DNA from: UBA6055 sp965214085
Lineage (GTDB): Bacteria > Chloroflexota > Anaerolineae > Aggregatilineales > Phototrophicaceae
DNA length: 64,000 bases
Reading direction: 5' to 3'
Assembly: GCA_965214085.1 (NCBI GenBank)
Contig: OZ243937.1
Location: forward strand, 3,720,001 to 3,784,000
This document shows, one piece after another, positions 34,215-43,081 of this stretch. The notes under the pieces were generated by a model. That model made no database searches. It saw nothing but the letters and a program-made list of their open reading frames with translations, and was not told the origin of the DNA. The first letter of the stretch is position 1. Each line of letters opens with the position of its first letter. The translations under genes and the position numbers were made by a program.

Positions 34215-35282
34215 CTAAAGCGCCACCCAGCGCCGTTCTTGGCTGCTGCGGCGGATGGCGTCCATCGCGAGCTGGCACTGATGTCCGTCAGCGAAAGTCG
34301 CGCCCCATATCAGTTGCCGTCCCTCGCGGATGGCCGCCGTCAGTTCTTGCATCAGCGCGACGAAAGACACATTCCAGATGCCAGCGCCCAGCCCGGGCAA
34401 ATCGGGATTGGCATCACGCTGGCTCATATCCTGGAAGTCCTCGCCAGCCCGCGCCACCAGCAGCTTTTCGTCGCCGTCCGCCAGCATAATCGTGCCTTCG
34501 CTGCCGAAGATCTGCGTCTGATTGCCCGTGCCGTGGCGGGCCGCGCTGCTGACAAATACCGAGCACAGCGCGCCGCTTTGCATCTCAGCCGTGAAACTGA
34601 ACTGGTCGTCTGCGCTGGCGATCCAGGCCGCGCCGCTGTCCTTGTCTCGGCGATCCGCCGCCAGTGTCGCCACCTGCCCGCTGACAGCGCCGATATCGCC
34701 CAGCCAGAAACGCAGCAGGTCAAGCTGATGGGAACCGTTGGCGCCCAAGCGTCCGCCGCCCATATCCGTCCGCGCCAGCCAGTGGTCCGCCGGGTGCGAG
34801 GCTGGGTCGCCCCAGGAAGCGGAGATATTGACGATATTGGCATGGCGCACGTCGCCGATTGCGCCGCTTTCAATCAGCGTTTTGATCTTGCGGCGATTGG
34901 GATTGAAGCTCAGCTCATGCCCGATGATATGCAGTTTGTTCAGCGATTCGGCCGCCTCCAGCATCTGCGCCGATTCCTCTTGATTCAGCGCCATCGGCTT
35001 TTCGCAGAGCACATGCGCGCCCGCCCGTAACGCCGCCAAGGTCATGGGCGCGTGATACACCGTGGGCGTGGCGATGCAGACCAAGTCGAATTCCTGCTCG
35101 CCGAGCATACGCTGCCAATCGTCGTAAACCCGCGGGATGCCAAATTCGTCGGCGGCCGCTTGAGCGCTGGCGAGCCGAGCGCTGGCGATGGATCTCAGCT
35201 CGACGTCCTCAATCGCGCGCAACGCCGGCAGATAGGCCTGCCGCGCGAAACTCGCGCCGATGATACCCGTTCGTATCGTCAT
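34215..35282 (-). CDS. Gfo/Idh/MocA-family oxidoreductase
   Basis: A 355-residue NAD(P)-dependent sugar or inositol dehydrogenase-like protein. The Rossmann start (IRTGIIGASFARQAYLPAL), the CEKPMALNQEE motif with the family lysine, and the C-terminal substrate domain with the HP-DHW and SHQLDLLRFWLGD region are present. The substrate is unknown. It is the last gene of a minus-strand sugar catabolism set regulated, most likely, by the GntR protein at 39111. Confidence 0.87.
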   Translation of the reverse strand: MTIRTGIIGASFARQAYLPALRAIEDVELRSIASARLASAQAAADEFGIPRVYDDWQRMLGEQEFDLVCIATPTVYHAPMTLAALRAGAHVLCEKPMALNQEESAQMLEAAESLNKLHIIGHELSFNPNRRKIKTLIESGAIGDVRHANIVNISASWGDPASHPADHWLARTDMGGGRLGANGSHQLDLLRFWLGDIGAVSGQVATLAADRRDKDSGAAWIASADDQFSFTAEMQSGALCSVFVSSAARHGTGNQTQIFGSEGTIMLADGDEKLLVARAGEDFQDMSQRDANPDLPGLGAGIWNVSFVALMQELTAAIREGRQLIWGATFADGHQCQLAMDAIRRSSQERRWVAL

Positions 35283-35317
35283 CTTTCGCTCCTCTAAGGC
35301 TCTAAGCTACTCAATAG

Positions 35318-35367
35318 CCCCTCTGTGTACTCTATCTAACTCTGTGCACTCGGTGGCAAAGATGTCG
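35318..35367 (-). mobile_element. MITE-like element family 2, partial copy G
   Basis: CCTCTGTGTACTCTATC followed by CTCGGTGGCAAAGATGTCG matches, in reverse orientation, one end of copy F at 58950 (its TTGCCACCGAG inverted repeat and the flanking CACAGAGG unit). Only this end is present. Confidence 0.6.
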
Positions 35368-35420
35368 AAACCAAGCCATAGCCGGGCGACCGGCGCCGTC
35401 GTCACAGTACCGGAGAAGCC

Positions 35421-36800
35421 TTATATCAAGCCGCGTTCCCGCAGAGCAGCGCCGACCGCCGCCAGGTTGCGCAGCTCGGCTTCCGAATAATTGCGCGAAA
35501 TCATCACGCCGCCCGCGCCGCCGTCCAAGCCTGCCAGGACGCCTGCGCGGATCTCCTGCGGGCTGATTGCCTTGCTGACGCCGTTATGGCCCACACCCAC
35601 GCCAATGCCCGGATAGACCGGCTTGCCCGTCTCTTCAATGAGCCGCGCCGTCCATTCGCGAATGTACTCCGGCTTGAAGCCCGCCAGGGGCCCCTCCGCG
35701 CGCGGCGCGATGAAGTCTTCCAGACCCAGCACATTCGCCAAGCCATTGTAGGCGCCATCGGGACTGGCATCCGCCAGCAAGGCGCTCTGCCAGGACGCCG
35801 CGAAGTCAGCGAAGCGCGCGCCGGCCGGACTGTGATACAGCACCGGCTTGAACCAATCGGCGTAGGGGGCGTACTCAGACTGATCGTATTGCGCCCGCAA
35901 GTAGGGATTGTAGGTGTTGATGACCTGCCAGATGCCCAAGCCAAATTCGTAAGCCGGATCGTAGAATTTCACCAGTCCCGCCAATTCGCGGTAGAAGGCC
36001 TGATGCGAATCCAGCCACAGCTTCTCCCACATCAGCACTTCTGGGTAGTGCAGCAGTTGCCGCAGGACCATGACAAAAACACCGGCTTTGGGTTTCTCGC
36101 CCGCGCGGACGCGACCCAGCAGATCGTCGATGGCGCGATAGCCGGCCAGCGCCCGCTCGACGTCGATATTCCGCGCCCGCGCCTCGGCCACGTAATGTTC
36201 ATCGAAGCCGGTCGAGCTGTCGCCGCGGAAGATATCCATCAGCGGGCTCTGCCGTTCGATGCCCCATAAGACGCCGCGCAAATCGTGGTTGTTGAGCCAG
36301 TCAGCGAAGACCGAGTGCCAGAAGGTTTTGTAATCGGGGTGCAGCAGCGACGGCCGGGTCGCCATGCGTCCCAGGTGATCGCGGTCGAGAAAGTGCTGAA
36401 AACCCGGCTGCCAGATGGAGCGGATGGCCGAGCTGGAAGTCTCGCAATAATAAGTGTAGACCTTCATGCCGCGCCGGCGCGCCGCCGGTATCACATCAGC
36501 CAAGGCGTCAAAGCCGCGATACAGCTCGTCCGGCGCCGCGAAACTTTTCATGAAGGTCTTACGGTAATAGCGCGGATCGGGCGCGAAGAAGCCGCCGCCA
36601 CGCAGATTATCCGCCTCCTGCGCGCCGTGATCGGGGAAGCCGAAAGCCGCCCGCCCGGCATTGCCGATGCTCCAGCTCAAGGCGGAAATCAAGAGCGCGT
36701 TCACGCCCGCCTGCTCTTGCAAGATATCGAGCACTTGCTCGACGCCTTCGTCGATGAAGCTAATCGCGCCGATCTGAATCCCTACAAATGTCTCGCTCAT
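35421..36800 (-). CDS. Uncharacterised protein, probably a TIM-barrel glycosidase-like enzyme
   Basis: 459 residues, cytoplasmic (no signal peptide). It begins with VGIQIGAISFIDEGVEQVLD, and has repeated alternating strands and helices, many aromatic residues (YTYYCETSSSAIRSIWQPGF), GVLWGIERQSP and a glycine-rich end (PGIGVGVGHNG). The pattern looks like a beta/alpha-barrel of glycoside-hydrolase type, with acidic residues after strands, but I cannot assign a family. It sits between two Gfo/Idh/MocA oxidoreductases, which favours a role on a sugar or sugar-acid substrate. Confidence 0.75.
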   Translation of the reverse strand: MSETFVGIQIGAISFIDEGVEQVLDILQEQAGVNALLISALSWSIGNAGRAAFGFPDHGAQEADNLRGGGFFAPDPRYYRKTFMKSFAAPDELYRGFDALADVIPAARRRGMKVYTYYCETSSSAIRSIWQPGFQHFLDRDHLGRMATRPSLLHPDYKTFWHSVFADWLNNHDLRGVLWGIERQSPLMDIFRGDSSTGFDEHYVAEARARNIDVERALAGYRAIDDLLGRVRAGEKPKAGVFVMVLRQLLHYPEVLMWEKLWLDSHQAFYRELAGLVKFYDPAYEFGLGIWQVINTYNPYLRAQYDQSEYAPYADWFKPVLYHSPAGARFADFAASWQSALLADASPDGAYNGLANVLGLEDFIAPRAEGPLAGFKPEYIREWTARLIEETGKPVYPGIGVGVGHNGVSKAISPQEIRAGVLAGLDGGAGGVMISRNYSEAELRNLAAVGAALRERGLI

Positions 36801-36898
36801 GTTGAATATCCAGCCTCTCTTTTGGTCTCACTCCCCAAAGTCGCCCGCAACACTGTACATGGATCAAACGACACAGTGGCTCTCAATTGCAGAATAAT

Positions 36899-36972
36899 GT
36901 AGGGGCGACCTATCAGGTCGCCCGAGCGTATATGTCATGTCACCGGAGGGCGAGCCAATGGCTCGCCCCTAC
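36899..36972. repeat. Pair of GTAGGGGCGA palindromes in inverted orientation
   Basis: One copy at 36899-36924 reads GTAGGGGCGACC-TATC-AGGTCGCCCG; a second at 36948-36972 is in the opposite orientation with a different centre. Each folds into an 8-10 bp hairpin. The 357-bp gap 36801-37157 holds these, a CTCTGTG array near 37105-37130, and no gene. Confidence 0.8.
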
Positions 36973-37157
36973 AAATTCTCACTATTATGAGTTCATTAAA
37001 TTGAATGAGCCATGTCGTGACTTGCGAGCGGCTTTGGTGAATCAAGCTGTGCGAATATCACCAGTAGCATTATATCCTTGATAATTACCACTCCCCTTGT
37101 CTTTACTCTGTGTACTCTGTGGTTAAATCTGTCTTCCCCTGCCATTTCGACAATCCC

Positions 37158-38180
37158 TCAGCCTTCTGGCAAAACATCCGCAATCAGGACGCCGCTGCCG
37201 GCCGCGCTCGACTCGATGCAGGCTTGCAGCATGGCCAGGGACAGCAGGTGGTCGCGGCCGCTGCACTGCAACGCAGCGCCATCAAGGACATGCTCGACGA
37301 AAGCCGCGAAAAGCGCGCGCGTTTCGCTGATCCAGCGTTCCTGCGGCGGCAACGGCACCGGGGTCAATTCCCCATCATCACGGCGGGCGTAATACAAAGC
37401 GCCAAATTGTTCCCGCTGGCTGATAATACCTTGTGTGCAATCGCTGCGCCATTCAAAGCCGGGCGCCGCCCAATTGCCCTGCCAGGCGCCTTGATAATTC
37501 ACGCGTAGGCCACCATCAAATTCGATAAGCGCGGCGACATTGCTGTCATGCCGGTACAGGCTCCAGGACGGATTCCAGGTCTGGCATTGCAGGCGAACGG
37601 GCTCCTGCCCATAGACGTAGCGCATCAAGTCGAAGTGGTGGATCGACTGCTCCCAGAGCATGGGATGCCGCATGACCAGCGGATAATCATTGAGATCGGG
37701 GCGGCGTCCATCTCGCCAGCGCTCGTAGGTGAAGCGAGCAAACTCGGCTTGCCCCACAACCCCCTCCGCCAACAAGCGCATCATGGCCCGCGTCACAGCA
37801 AGATAGCGGAAATTCAGCCCGACCATCAGCGAAACCCCGCTGGCTTCGGCCATCCGCACCAGCCCCGCGGCTTCGACGAGGTCAAGCGCCAGCGGTTTTT
37901 CAATCAGCAGCGGCAGCTTACGCGCGATCGCCGCCTCGACGATAGCTTGACGCCCCAGGGGAGGATTGGCCAGCACCAGGGCGTCAACGTCGTCCAGCGC
38001 AGCCAGCGCCGCTTTTACACTCTCGAAAGCAGGCAGCGGACCAAATTCGCGCTGAACCCGCTCCAGCGCCGCCGCGTCCGGATCGACCAAGGCAACCAGC
38101 TCAGCCCGCGCCGCGCCCCGAATCACCTGCGCCCAATGCCGTCCGCGCACACCCAGCCCAGCCAGCAGCAGCTTAAGCAC
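37158..38180 (-). CDS. Gfo/Idh/MocA-family oxidoreductase (second)
   Basis: 340 residues. It has an N-terminal Rossmann fold (KLLLAGLGVRGRHWAQVI), the lysine motif IEKPLALDLVEAAGL, then a C-terminal domain with MRHPMLWEQSIHHFDLMRY, the expected substrate/cofactor histidines. It is probably a dehydrogenase acting on a sugar derivative; the precise substrate is not readable. It overlaps the epimerase gene upstream by 8 bp, so the two are co-translated. Confidence 0.88.
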   Translation of the reverse strand: MLKLLLAGLGVRGRHWAQVIRGAARAELVALVDPDAAALERVQREFGPLPAFESVKAALAALDDVDALVLANPPLGRQAIVEAAIARKLPLLIEKPLALDLVEAAGLVRMAEASGVSLMVGLNFRYLAVTRAMMRLLAEGVVGQAEFARFTYERWRDGRRPDLNDYPLVMRHPMLWEQSIHHFDLMRYVYGQEPVRLQCQTWNPSWSLYRHDSNVAALIEFDGGLRVNYQGAWQGNWAAPGFEWRSDCTQGIISQREQFGALYYARRDDGELTPVPLPPQERWISETRALFAAFVEHVLDGAALQCSGRDHLLSLAMLQACIESSAAGSGVLIADVLPEG

Positions 38181-39114
38181 GCCGCTCTCCCCAGCGCATA
38201 CTCTCCAGCGTGACTTTGAGCGTAACTTCGCTCATAGGCGTCCAATCGTTGAAGCCGGCGCCCTCTTGCAGGCGGCCCGCAGCCCTGCCCTCCAGCGCAA
38301 TTTCGGGCTGCTCAGGCGCGGCTTCGGCGTCAAGCCGTATCGTGACATCGCCGCAAAGTCGCGAAATCTGCCGAGCGAGCGACAGATTTGTCAAAGCCTC
38401 GCCGCTCTCAAGCTGATACAGACTGTGGCGCAGCGACTTGGCCTCCAGCAGCGCAATCAAGGCGCGTCCGATATCTGGCGCATAGGTCCAGCAGCGTTTT
38501 TCGTGGGGGCGAACGACATGAATCTCGCCTTGACGCAAAGCCGCCTGCAGCATCGCCGCGACATCGCTCAAGCGGGGACGGGTCGGGCGGGCGTATTCGT
38601 AGGGGCCGTAGATCGCGCTCAAACGCGCCGCCAGTACATCACGGCCATATTCCATTCGCAAAGTCGCCACGGTGTTCTCCAGCAGCGCCTTAGCCACGCC
38701 GTAAGCGCCCAGCGGCTGCGGCGGGTCGGCTTCGTTGCGCTCGCTAAGCGGCGCCTGCTGGAAGACGGCGGTTGAGCTGATGAAGATAGCCCGCTGCAGC
38801 CCCTGCCGCTCGGCATACTCGCTTACCGCCAGCAGCGGCTCAATGTTGGCGCGCAAGTTGTTTTCCGGGCTTTCGCCGCGGGCCGCCGGGCTGGCTGTCA
38901 CGGCAGCGGCATGAATCAGCGCATCGGCGCACAACGGCGGCAGATTCGCACAATCTGTCGTAATTTGCCGTAAATTATCCGAAAGCAAGCGCCCATAGGC
39001 TGGGTTGTCAAAGGCGAGGTCGATGGCGGCAACGGCGTAACCGGCAGCCAGCAGGGCGGCGACGATATTGCAGCCGAGGAAGCCGTTGGCGCCGGTAACG
39101 ATGACACGTTTCAT
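38173..39114 (-). CDS. NAD-dependent epimerase/dehydratase (extended SDR)
   Basis: 313 residues with GANGFLGCNIVAALL as the NAD-binding glycine motif, a serine-rich SSTAVFQQ strand, and YGVAKALLE supplying the catalytic Tyr-x3-Lys. The extended SDR family epimerises, reduces or oxidises nucleotide sugars or sugar lactones. In a GntR-controlled operon with two Gfo/Idh enzymes, a catabolic sugar or sugar-acid dehydrogenase role is more likely than cell-wall sugar synthesis (inference). It overlaps the GntR gene by 4 bp. Confidence 0.87.
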   Translation of the reverse strand: MKRVIVTGANGFLGCNIVAALLAAGYAVAAIDLAFDNPAYGRLLSDNLRQITTDCANLPPLCADALIHAAAVTASPAARGESPENNLRANIEPLLAVSEYAERQGLQRAIFISSTAVFQQAPLSERNEADPPQPLGAYGVAKALLENTVATLRMEYGRDVLAARLSAIYGPYEYARPTRPRLSDVAAMLQAALRQGEIHVVRPHEKRCWTYAPDIGRALIALLEAKSLRHSLYQLESGEALTNLSLARQISRLCGDVTIRLDAEAAPEQPEIALEGRAAGRLQEGAGFNDWTPMSEVTLKVTLESMRWGERRA

Positions 39115-39779
39115 CGCGGCTCCACCCAGTCTTCGGCAATGAGTTCGCCGGCGGTGGCGATATGCCCGCGCAAGATTTCTTGAGCCCGCGCCAAATTACC
39201 CGCTTCCATCGCATCCAGCAGGGGCAGATGATTACGCGCTATCTGCGTCAAATCGGTATTGCGGCGGTTCACCAGCGCCATGACTTGCCGCACTTTCATC
39301 GCCACCGTCTGCCACATGGTCGCCAGCAAGTGCTGCCGGCTCATCGCGATCAGGGCGTCATGGAAATCGCGGTCGAGCGCGTTGACGGCACTGAGATCGT
39401 CCCGGTCGCCCGCGCTGACCATCTCAGCCACCAGGCTGCGCAACTGCTGAAATCGCTTTGGCTCGCCCGCTGCCATCACCCGCTCCAAAGCGTAAGATTC
39501 GAGCAGAATGCGCATGCCATAGATTTCTTCAATATCATCTTTGGTCAAGCGGCTGACTTTTGTGCCGTGATAGGGAATCGTCTCGACCAAGCCCTCGGAA
39601 TTCAGGATGCGCAGCGCTTCGCGTATGGGGGCGCGGCTGACGCCCAGCTGCCGCGACAAATCCATCTCCGTCAGCGCTTGCCCCGGTTTCAGCTCGCCGG
39701 ATAGAATCGCCTCGCGCAAGGTGTCCAGCGATTGTTCGCGAATGGACAGATTCTTTATCTGCGGCAGATTCGGCTTCAT
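39111..39779 (-). CDS. GntR-family transcriptional regulator, FadR type with FCD domain
   Basis: 222 residues. A winged helix-turn-helix (about 10-75; LSRQLGVSRAPIREALRIL) is followed by a C-terminal FCD helical bundle with the metal or acid-binding residues (DRDFHDALI and later NHLPLLDAM). The family represses sugar-acid or carboxylate operons until the effector binds. It is the first gene of the minus-strand operon and probably controls it. I prefer ATG 39779 over a GTG at 39797. Confidence 0.88.
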   Translation of the reverse strand: MKPNLPQIKNLSIREQSLDTLREAILSGELKPGQALTEMDLSRQLGVSRAPIREALRILNSEGLVETIPYHGTKVSRLTKDDIEEIYGMRILLESYALERVMAAGEPKRFQQLRSLVAEMVSAGDRDDLSAVNALDRDFHDALIAMSRQHLLATMWQTVAMKVRQVMALVNRRNTDLTQIARNHLPLLDAMEAGNLARAQEILRGHIATAGELIAEDWVEPR

Positions 39780-39815
39780 AGCGCGGGTTTCCAGCACAGG
39801 CGGGAGCTTGGATAG

Positions 39816-40170
39816 TGTATCGAATTCGGTTGAAAATCAATTTCACCACAAAGACACAAAGGCACAAAGCACACAAAGAATATGGCATATCTCGATTAAG
39901 TTTCTCGGTGCGCTCATTTCTCGCCGGGCAATCGCATCAAAATCGATAAATGACGAATTTATTTTCAAACCAACAAATTGTAGGGACGAGCCAAGGCTCG
40001 CCCATGAAATTTGGCAGAAAATCACCTTTTTATTGCGTCCTTCATTGGCATATTTTCGGATAGTTCTCGGAGTTCTTGGCGCCCCAGTGTTGAAAATATT
40101 AGATGCGATTGTCCTGGCATTTCTCGGTGTCCTCAATGCTGTAGTATCTGTATCAACCGAAAAGGATACA
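39816..40170 (+). mobile_element. MITE-like element family 1, copy C (355 bp), with target duplication
   Basis: It is nearly identical to copy A along its whole length, including both inverted ends. GAGCTTGG lies at 39804-39811 and again at 40177-40184, an 8-bp target duplication. It separates the GntR regulator from the downstream nitroreductase operon. The remaining gap to 40352 shows no gene. Confidence 0.88.
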
Positions 40171-40352
40171 TTTCCAGAGCTTGGGGCAGCTTGACAGCAG
40201 CAACAGCACTTCATATAATCCTGTGGTTTGTAGATTGTAGACAATCTTGGCATCCCGGCGCATGATACTCATGGTGGTGGCGGCTGTCAAGGAAGCGCCC
40301 AGCCCGGACCGTGTCCGGCATTTCGCGAGCGGAGCATACGAGAGGATAGGGC

Positions 40353-40676
40353 ATGAGCGAAAACTGGGTACTCAAAGAAAGCGAGGCGGTCGAATTGCTG
40401 GCGCTGTTGATAACTTCGGCGCGCATACAGATGGACGAGCCGGCGCACTACGGTCCGCTGCGACTGCTGACGGCGACCGAGCGACTCAGCGGCATGATCC
40501 TGGAGCGGGCTTCGGAGGATTCGCGCGCGTTCTTGCGGGGCAATGTCGAGCGCATCCCCGAGCTGCACATGCGCATGTCGGATGTCGACGCTTACGCTGC
40601 CGGCCTGGACGGGCTCTGCCGCGAAGTCGCCCAATGCCTGCTGCGGCATAGTACGCTGGAGGAGGACGCCTCATGA
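40353..40676 (+). CDS. Small helical protein, possibly DUF6092-like
   Basis: A 107-residue acidic, all-helical protein (MSENWVLKESEAVELLALLI... GPLRLLTATERLSGMILERA). I recall a domain of this size and pattern (DUF6092) beside nitroreductases, but that assignment is from memory and uncertain. It overlaps the nitroreductase gene by 4 bp and so is translationally coupled to it; a partner or accessory role is inferred. AGAGGATAGGGC precedes the ATG. Confidence 0.7.
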   Translation: MSENWVLKESEAVELLALLITSARIQMDEPAHYGPLRLLTATERLSGMILERASEDSRAFLRGNVERIPELHMRMSDVDAYAAGLDGLCREVAQCLLRHSTLEEDAS

Positions 40677-41212
40677 GCGAATCCGTACTGAACAATATCC
40701 GTACGCGCCGTGTCGTGCGGGAAATGTCCGACCAGCCTGTCAGCCGCGAGCAAGTCGAGACCATCCTGGAAGCGGCGCGCTGGGCGCCCAGCGGCGGCAA
40801 CCTGCGTCCGATACGATATGTCGTCATCGAAGACGAAGAGACGCGCCGGCTGATCCGTTTGGTCTCGCCGGGCATGTTCCAGAAAGCGCCGGTGCTGGTC
40901 CTGCTCTGCCTGAACGAAGCGGTCATGATCGAGCACAGCCTGCCGCCCAGCGACCGCGCCCTGCTGATTGATGTCGGCACGGCCGCGCAAACCATCATGC
41001 TCGCCGCGCATGGCATCGGCCTGGCATCGGGACCGGTCACCTCGTACAGCAAAGCAGCCATCCGCGTCATACTGAATTTGCCGGCGAGCTATTCGCCCGA
41101 GATGTTCATCTGCATCGGCCACAAGGCGGAATCCACCAGGCGCGGCATGAAAGCCTGGAAAAAAATCAACTGGCGCGACCTGACGCATTGGGAGCGCTTC
41201 CCGCAAGCCTGA
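40673..41212 (+). CDS. Nitroreductase-family flavoprotein
   Basis: 179 residues of the FMN-dependent nitroreductase fold. RRVVREMSDQPVSREQVETI and AARWAPSGGNLRP form the FMN phosphate site. AAHGIGLASGPVT lies in the core, and the end is shorter than classical NfsB. The family reduces nitro groups, quinones or heterocyclic rings using NAD(P)H. Coupled to the upstream small protein, it may reduce a heterocycle that feeds the hydrolases downstream (inference). Confidence 0.87.
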   Translation: MSESVLNNIRTRRVVREMSDQPVSREQVETILEAARWAPSGGNLRPIRYVVIEDEETRRLIRLVSPGMFQKAPVLVLLCLNEAVMIEHSLPPSDRALLIDVGTAAQTIMLAAHGIGLASGPVTSYSKAAIRVILNLPASYSPEMFICIGHKAESTRRGMKAWKKINWRDLTHWERFPQA

Positions 41213-41248
41213 CCTGCCTAATGCCACCATCACCGAGTAAAATAGCGC

Positions 41249-41352
41249 GTTGTAGGGGCGGCTCTGTGAATTGCCCGCACAGCAACCGAATTATGTACGG
41301 GCGCCCGCTTAACAGACAAATTATGTAGGGGCGAGCCTTGGCTCGCCCATAT
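41249..41352. repeat. Three GTAGGGGCG-type palindromic repeats
   Basis: Units near 41251 (GTAGGGGCGGCTCTG), 41295 (GTACGGGCGCCCGC) and 41326 (GTAGGGGCGAGCC-TTGGCTCGCCC) lie between the nitroreductase and VOC genes. The third is the same palindrome found inside MITE family 1. Confidence 0.75.
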
Positions 41353-41376
41353 CAATATAAGAAATAGGAGACAAAA

Positions 41377-41841
41377 ATGCACGAAAGATACATCAAACAC
41401 ATGGCCTTCGCGATCAGCGACGCGCGCGGCGCGCTGCAGCATTATCAGGAGTTCATCGGCGTAGGGCACGATGCTGAAGTGCATGAATACGACAAGTCGC
41501 GCAATGTGGTGGCCATCTTTAATGTCGGCGATGTCGAATATCAGCTCTGCCAATCGATGGACGCCGGCGGCCGCTACGACGCCTGGATCAAAGACCGCGG
41601 CTACGAAGGCCTGCATCATATCTGCTATGCCGTGCCCAATATCGACCAAGCGCTGGACGAAGCCCAAGCCAAAGGCGCGACGCTCAAGGAATGCGCCGCT
41701 TGCAAGGTCAAAGGCAGCCACGTCCACCCCGAAGGCTGGGTCGCCTTCCTCGAGCAAGAAGCCGGCGGCGTCGAGCTGGAGCTGATGCAGGTGTATACGC
41801 CGGAAGAATTGGAAGAATACAAATCCGTAAAAGGCATTTAA
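41377..41841 (+). CDS. VOC/glyoxalase-superfamily protein, methylmalonyl-CoA epimerase-like
   Basis: 154 residues with the paired beta-alpha-beta-beta-beta modules of the vicinal oxygen chelate fold. It starts RYIKHMAFAISDARGALQHY, with H near residue 8 and glutamates in VAFLEQEAGGVELELMQV as likely metal ligands. The layout resembles methylmalonyl-CoA epimerase, but similar proteins act on other substrates. AGGAGAC precedes the ATG. It overlaps the M20 peptidase gene at TAATG, so it is co-translated with it. Confidence 0.85.
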   Translation: MHERYIKHMAFAISDARGALQHYQEFIGVGHDAEVHEYDKSRNVVAIFNVGDVEYQLCQSMDAGGRYDAWIKDRGYEGLHHICYAVPNIDQALDEAQAKGATLKECAACKVKGSHVHPEGWVAFLEQEAGGVELELMQVYTPEELEEYKSVKGI

Positions 41842-43001
41842 TGGACGCAGTCGAACTCTTGAAAAGCCTGGTGCGCATCCCCTCGCCTAATCCGCCGGGC
41901 GATACCATCGCGGTAGCGGACTTCGTCGCCGAGCAGATGCGCGCCATCGGCTGTGAAGTGCGGCAGCCCGCGCCGCCGCAAAAGCCTCAAGCGCGCAACA
42001 CCATCGCGACCCTGGGCATGGGCGAGCCGCGTATTATGCTGCACGCCCACATCGACACCGTGCCCATCGGCGCTAACGAAGCCCAAAAATGGAGCGTCGA
42101 TCCCTATGCCGGCGAAGTCCGCAACGGCGCGCTCTATGGCAAGGGCAGCATTGATGACAAAGCGGTGCTGGCCTCGATGATGCTGGTGATGCAAGAAGCG
42201 GCTCGGCATGAAGCGCGGAAAGGATTAAACGGCACGCTGATCCTGGTGGCGGCGGCCGAAGAAGAAGTCGGCGGCCAACTGGGCAGCAAGTGGCTGGCTG
42301 ACGATGGGCATCTGCCCGTCTGCGATTTTATCGTCGTGGGCGAGCAGACCGGCAACAAAGTCGCGACGGCGCATAAGGGCGTCCTGCGCGCCACCGTCCG
42401 CACCAGCGGCAAATCCGTCCACGCCACCAACCCCGACCGCGGCGTCAACGCCATCGTGGCCATGTCCAAAATCATCGCCGCGCTGGACCACTATCACCAG
42501 GACCTGTCGCGCCTGATTCACCCCGTCGTCGGCGTGCCGACCTGCAACATCGGCCTGATCGCCGGCGGCAGCACCGCCAACGCCGTGCCCGACGCCTGCG
42601 CTATCCAGCTCGACCGGCGCATGATACCCGGCGAAAAGCCGGAAGAAGTGGTCGGCGAATTACGCGCCGTGGTCGAATCGCTGCATCTGGAGCCAGCAAC
42701 AGCCAGCATCGGCGATTTCGTGTATTCGCGCTGGTTCGATTCGCCGCTGAATACCGACCACGCGCGCTGCTTCATGGATTGCGCGCGCCGGCGCCTGGAC
42801 GATGATCCAGGACCGGTCGGCTACCTGCCCGGCAGCGACGCCAAGCACCTGATGGACCTGGCTCGCGGCGATATGATCATCTTCGGGCCCGGCAGCTACG
42901 AAGCCGCTCACGCCGCCGATGAGCACGTGCGCCTGGACGACTTCGCCCAGACCAGCGACATCCTGCGCGATTTCGTGCGACGGACGCTCTACGCGAATTA
43001 G
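41841..43001 (+). CDS. M20-family metallohydrolase (ArgE/DapE/acylase type)
   Basis: 386 residues. The LHAHIDTVPIG block gives the first metal histidine and aspartate, YGKGSIDDK the bridging aspartate, and VAAAEEEVGGQ the catalytic glutamate pair. The dimerisation domain lies at about 180-290. The family removes N-acyl or N-carbamoyl groups from amino acids. I chose ATG 41841, overlapping the upstream stop; the longer frame only shadows the VOC gene. It belongs to a hydrolase operon that could degrade cyclic or acylated amino compounds. Confidence 0.88.
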   Translation: MDAVELLKSLVRIPSPNPPGDTIAVADFVAEQMRAIGCEVRQPAPPQKPQARNTIATLGMGEPRIMLHAHIDTVPIGANEAQKWSVDPYAGEVRNGALYGKGSIDDKAVLASMMLVMQEAARHEARKGLNGTLILVAAAEEEVGGQLGSKWLADDGHLPVCDFIVVGEQTGNKVATAHKGVLRATVRTSGKSVHATNPDRGVNAIVAMSKIIAALDHYHQDLSRLIHPVVGVPTCNIGLIAGGSTANAVPDACAIQLDRRMIPGEKPEEVVGELRAVVESLHLEPATASIGDFVYSRWFDSPLNTDHARCFMDCARRRLDDDPGPVGYLPGSDAKHLMDLARGDMIIFGPGSYEAAHAADEHVRLDDFAQTSDILRDFVRRTLYAN

Positions 43002-43067
43002 GTAGGGCGTGCCTCGGCTCGCCCGCAAAAGCGCAAAACTGTAGGGGCGTGCCTCGGCTCGCCCGTC
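43002..43067. repeat. Two tandem GTAGGGCGTGCC-TCGGCTCGCCCG repeats
   Basis: Two successive copies (about 43005-43026 and 43041-43065) of the palindromic repeat fill the gap between the M20 and allantoinase-like genes. The AAAAGGA before the next start lies at the edge of the second. Confidence 0.8.
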
Positions 43068-43081
43068 AAAAGGACCAGACT

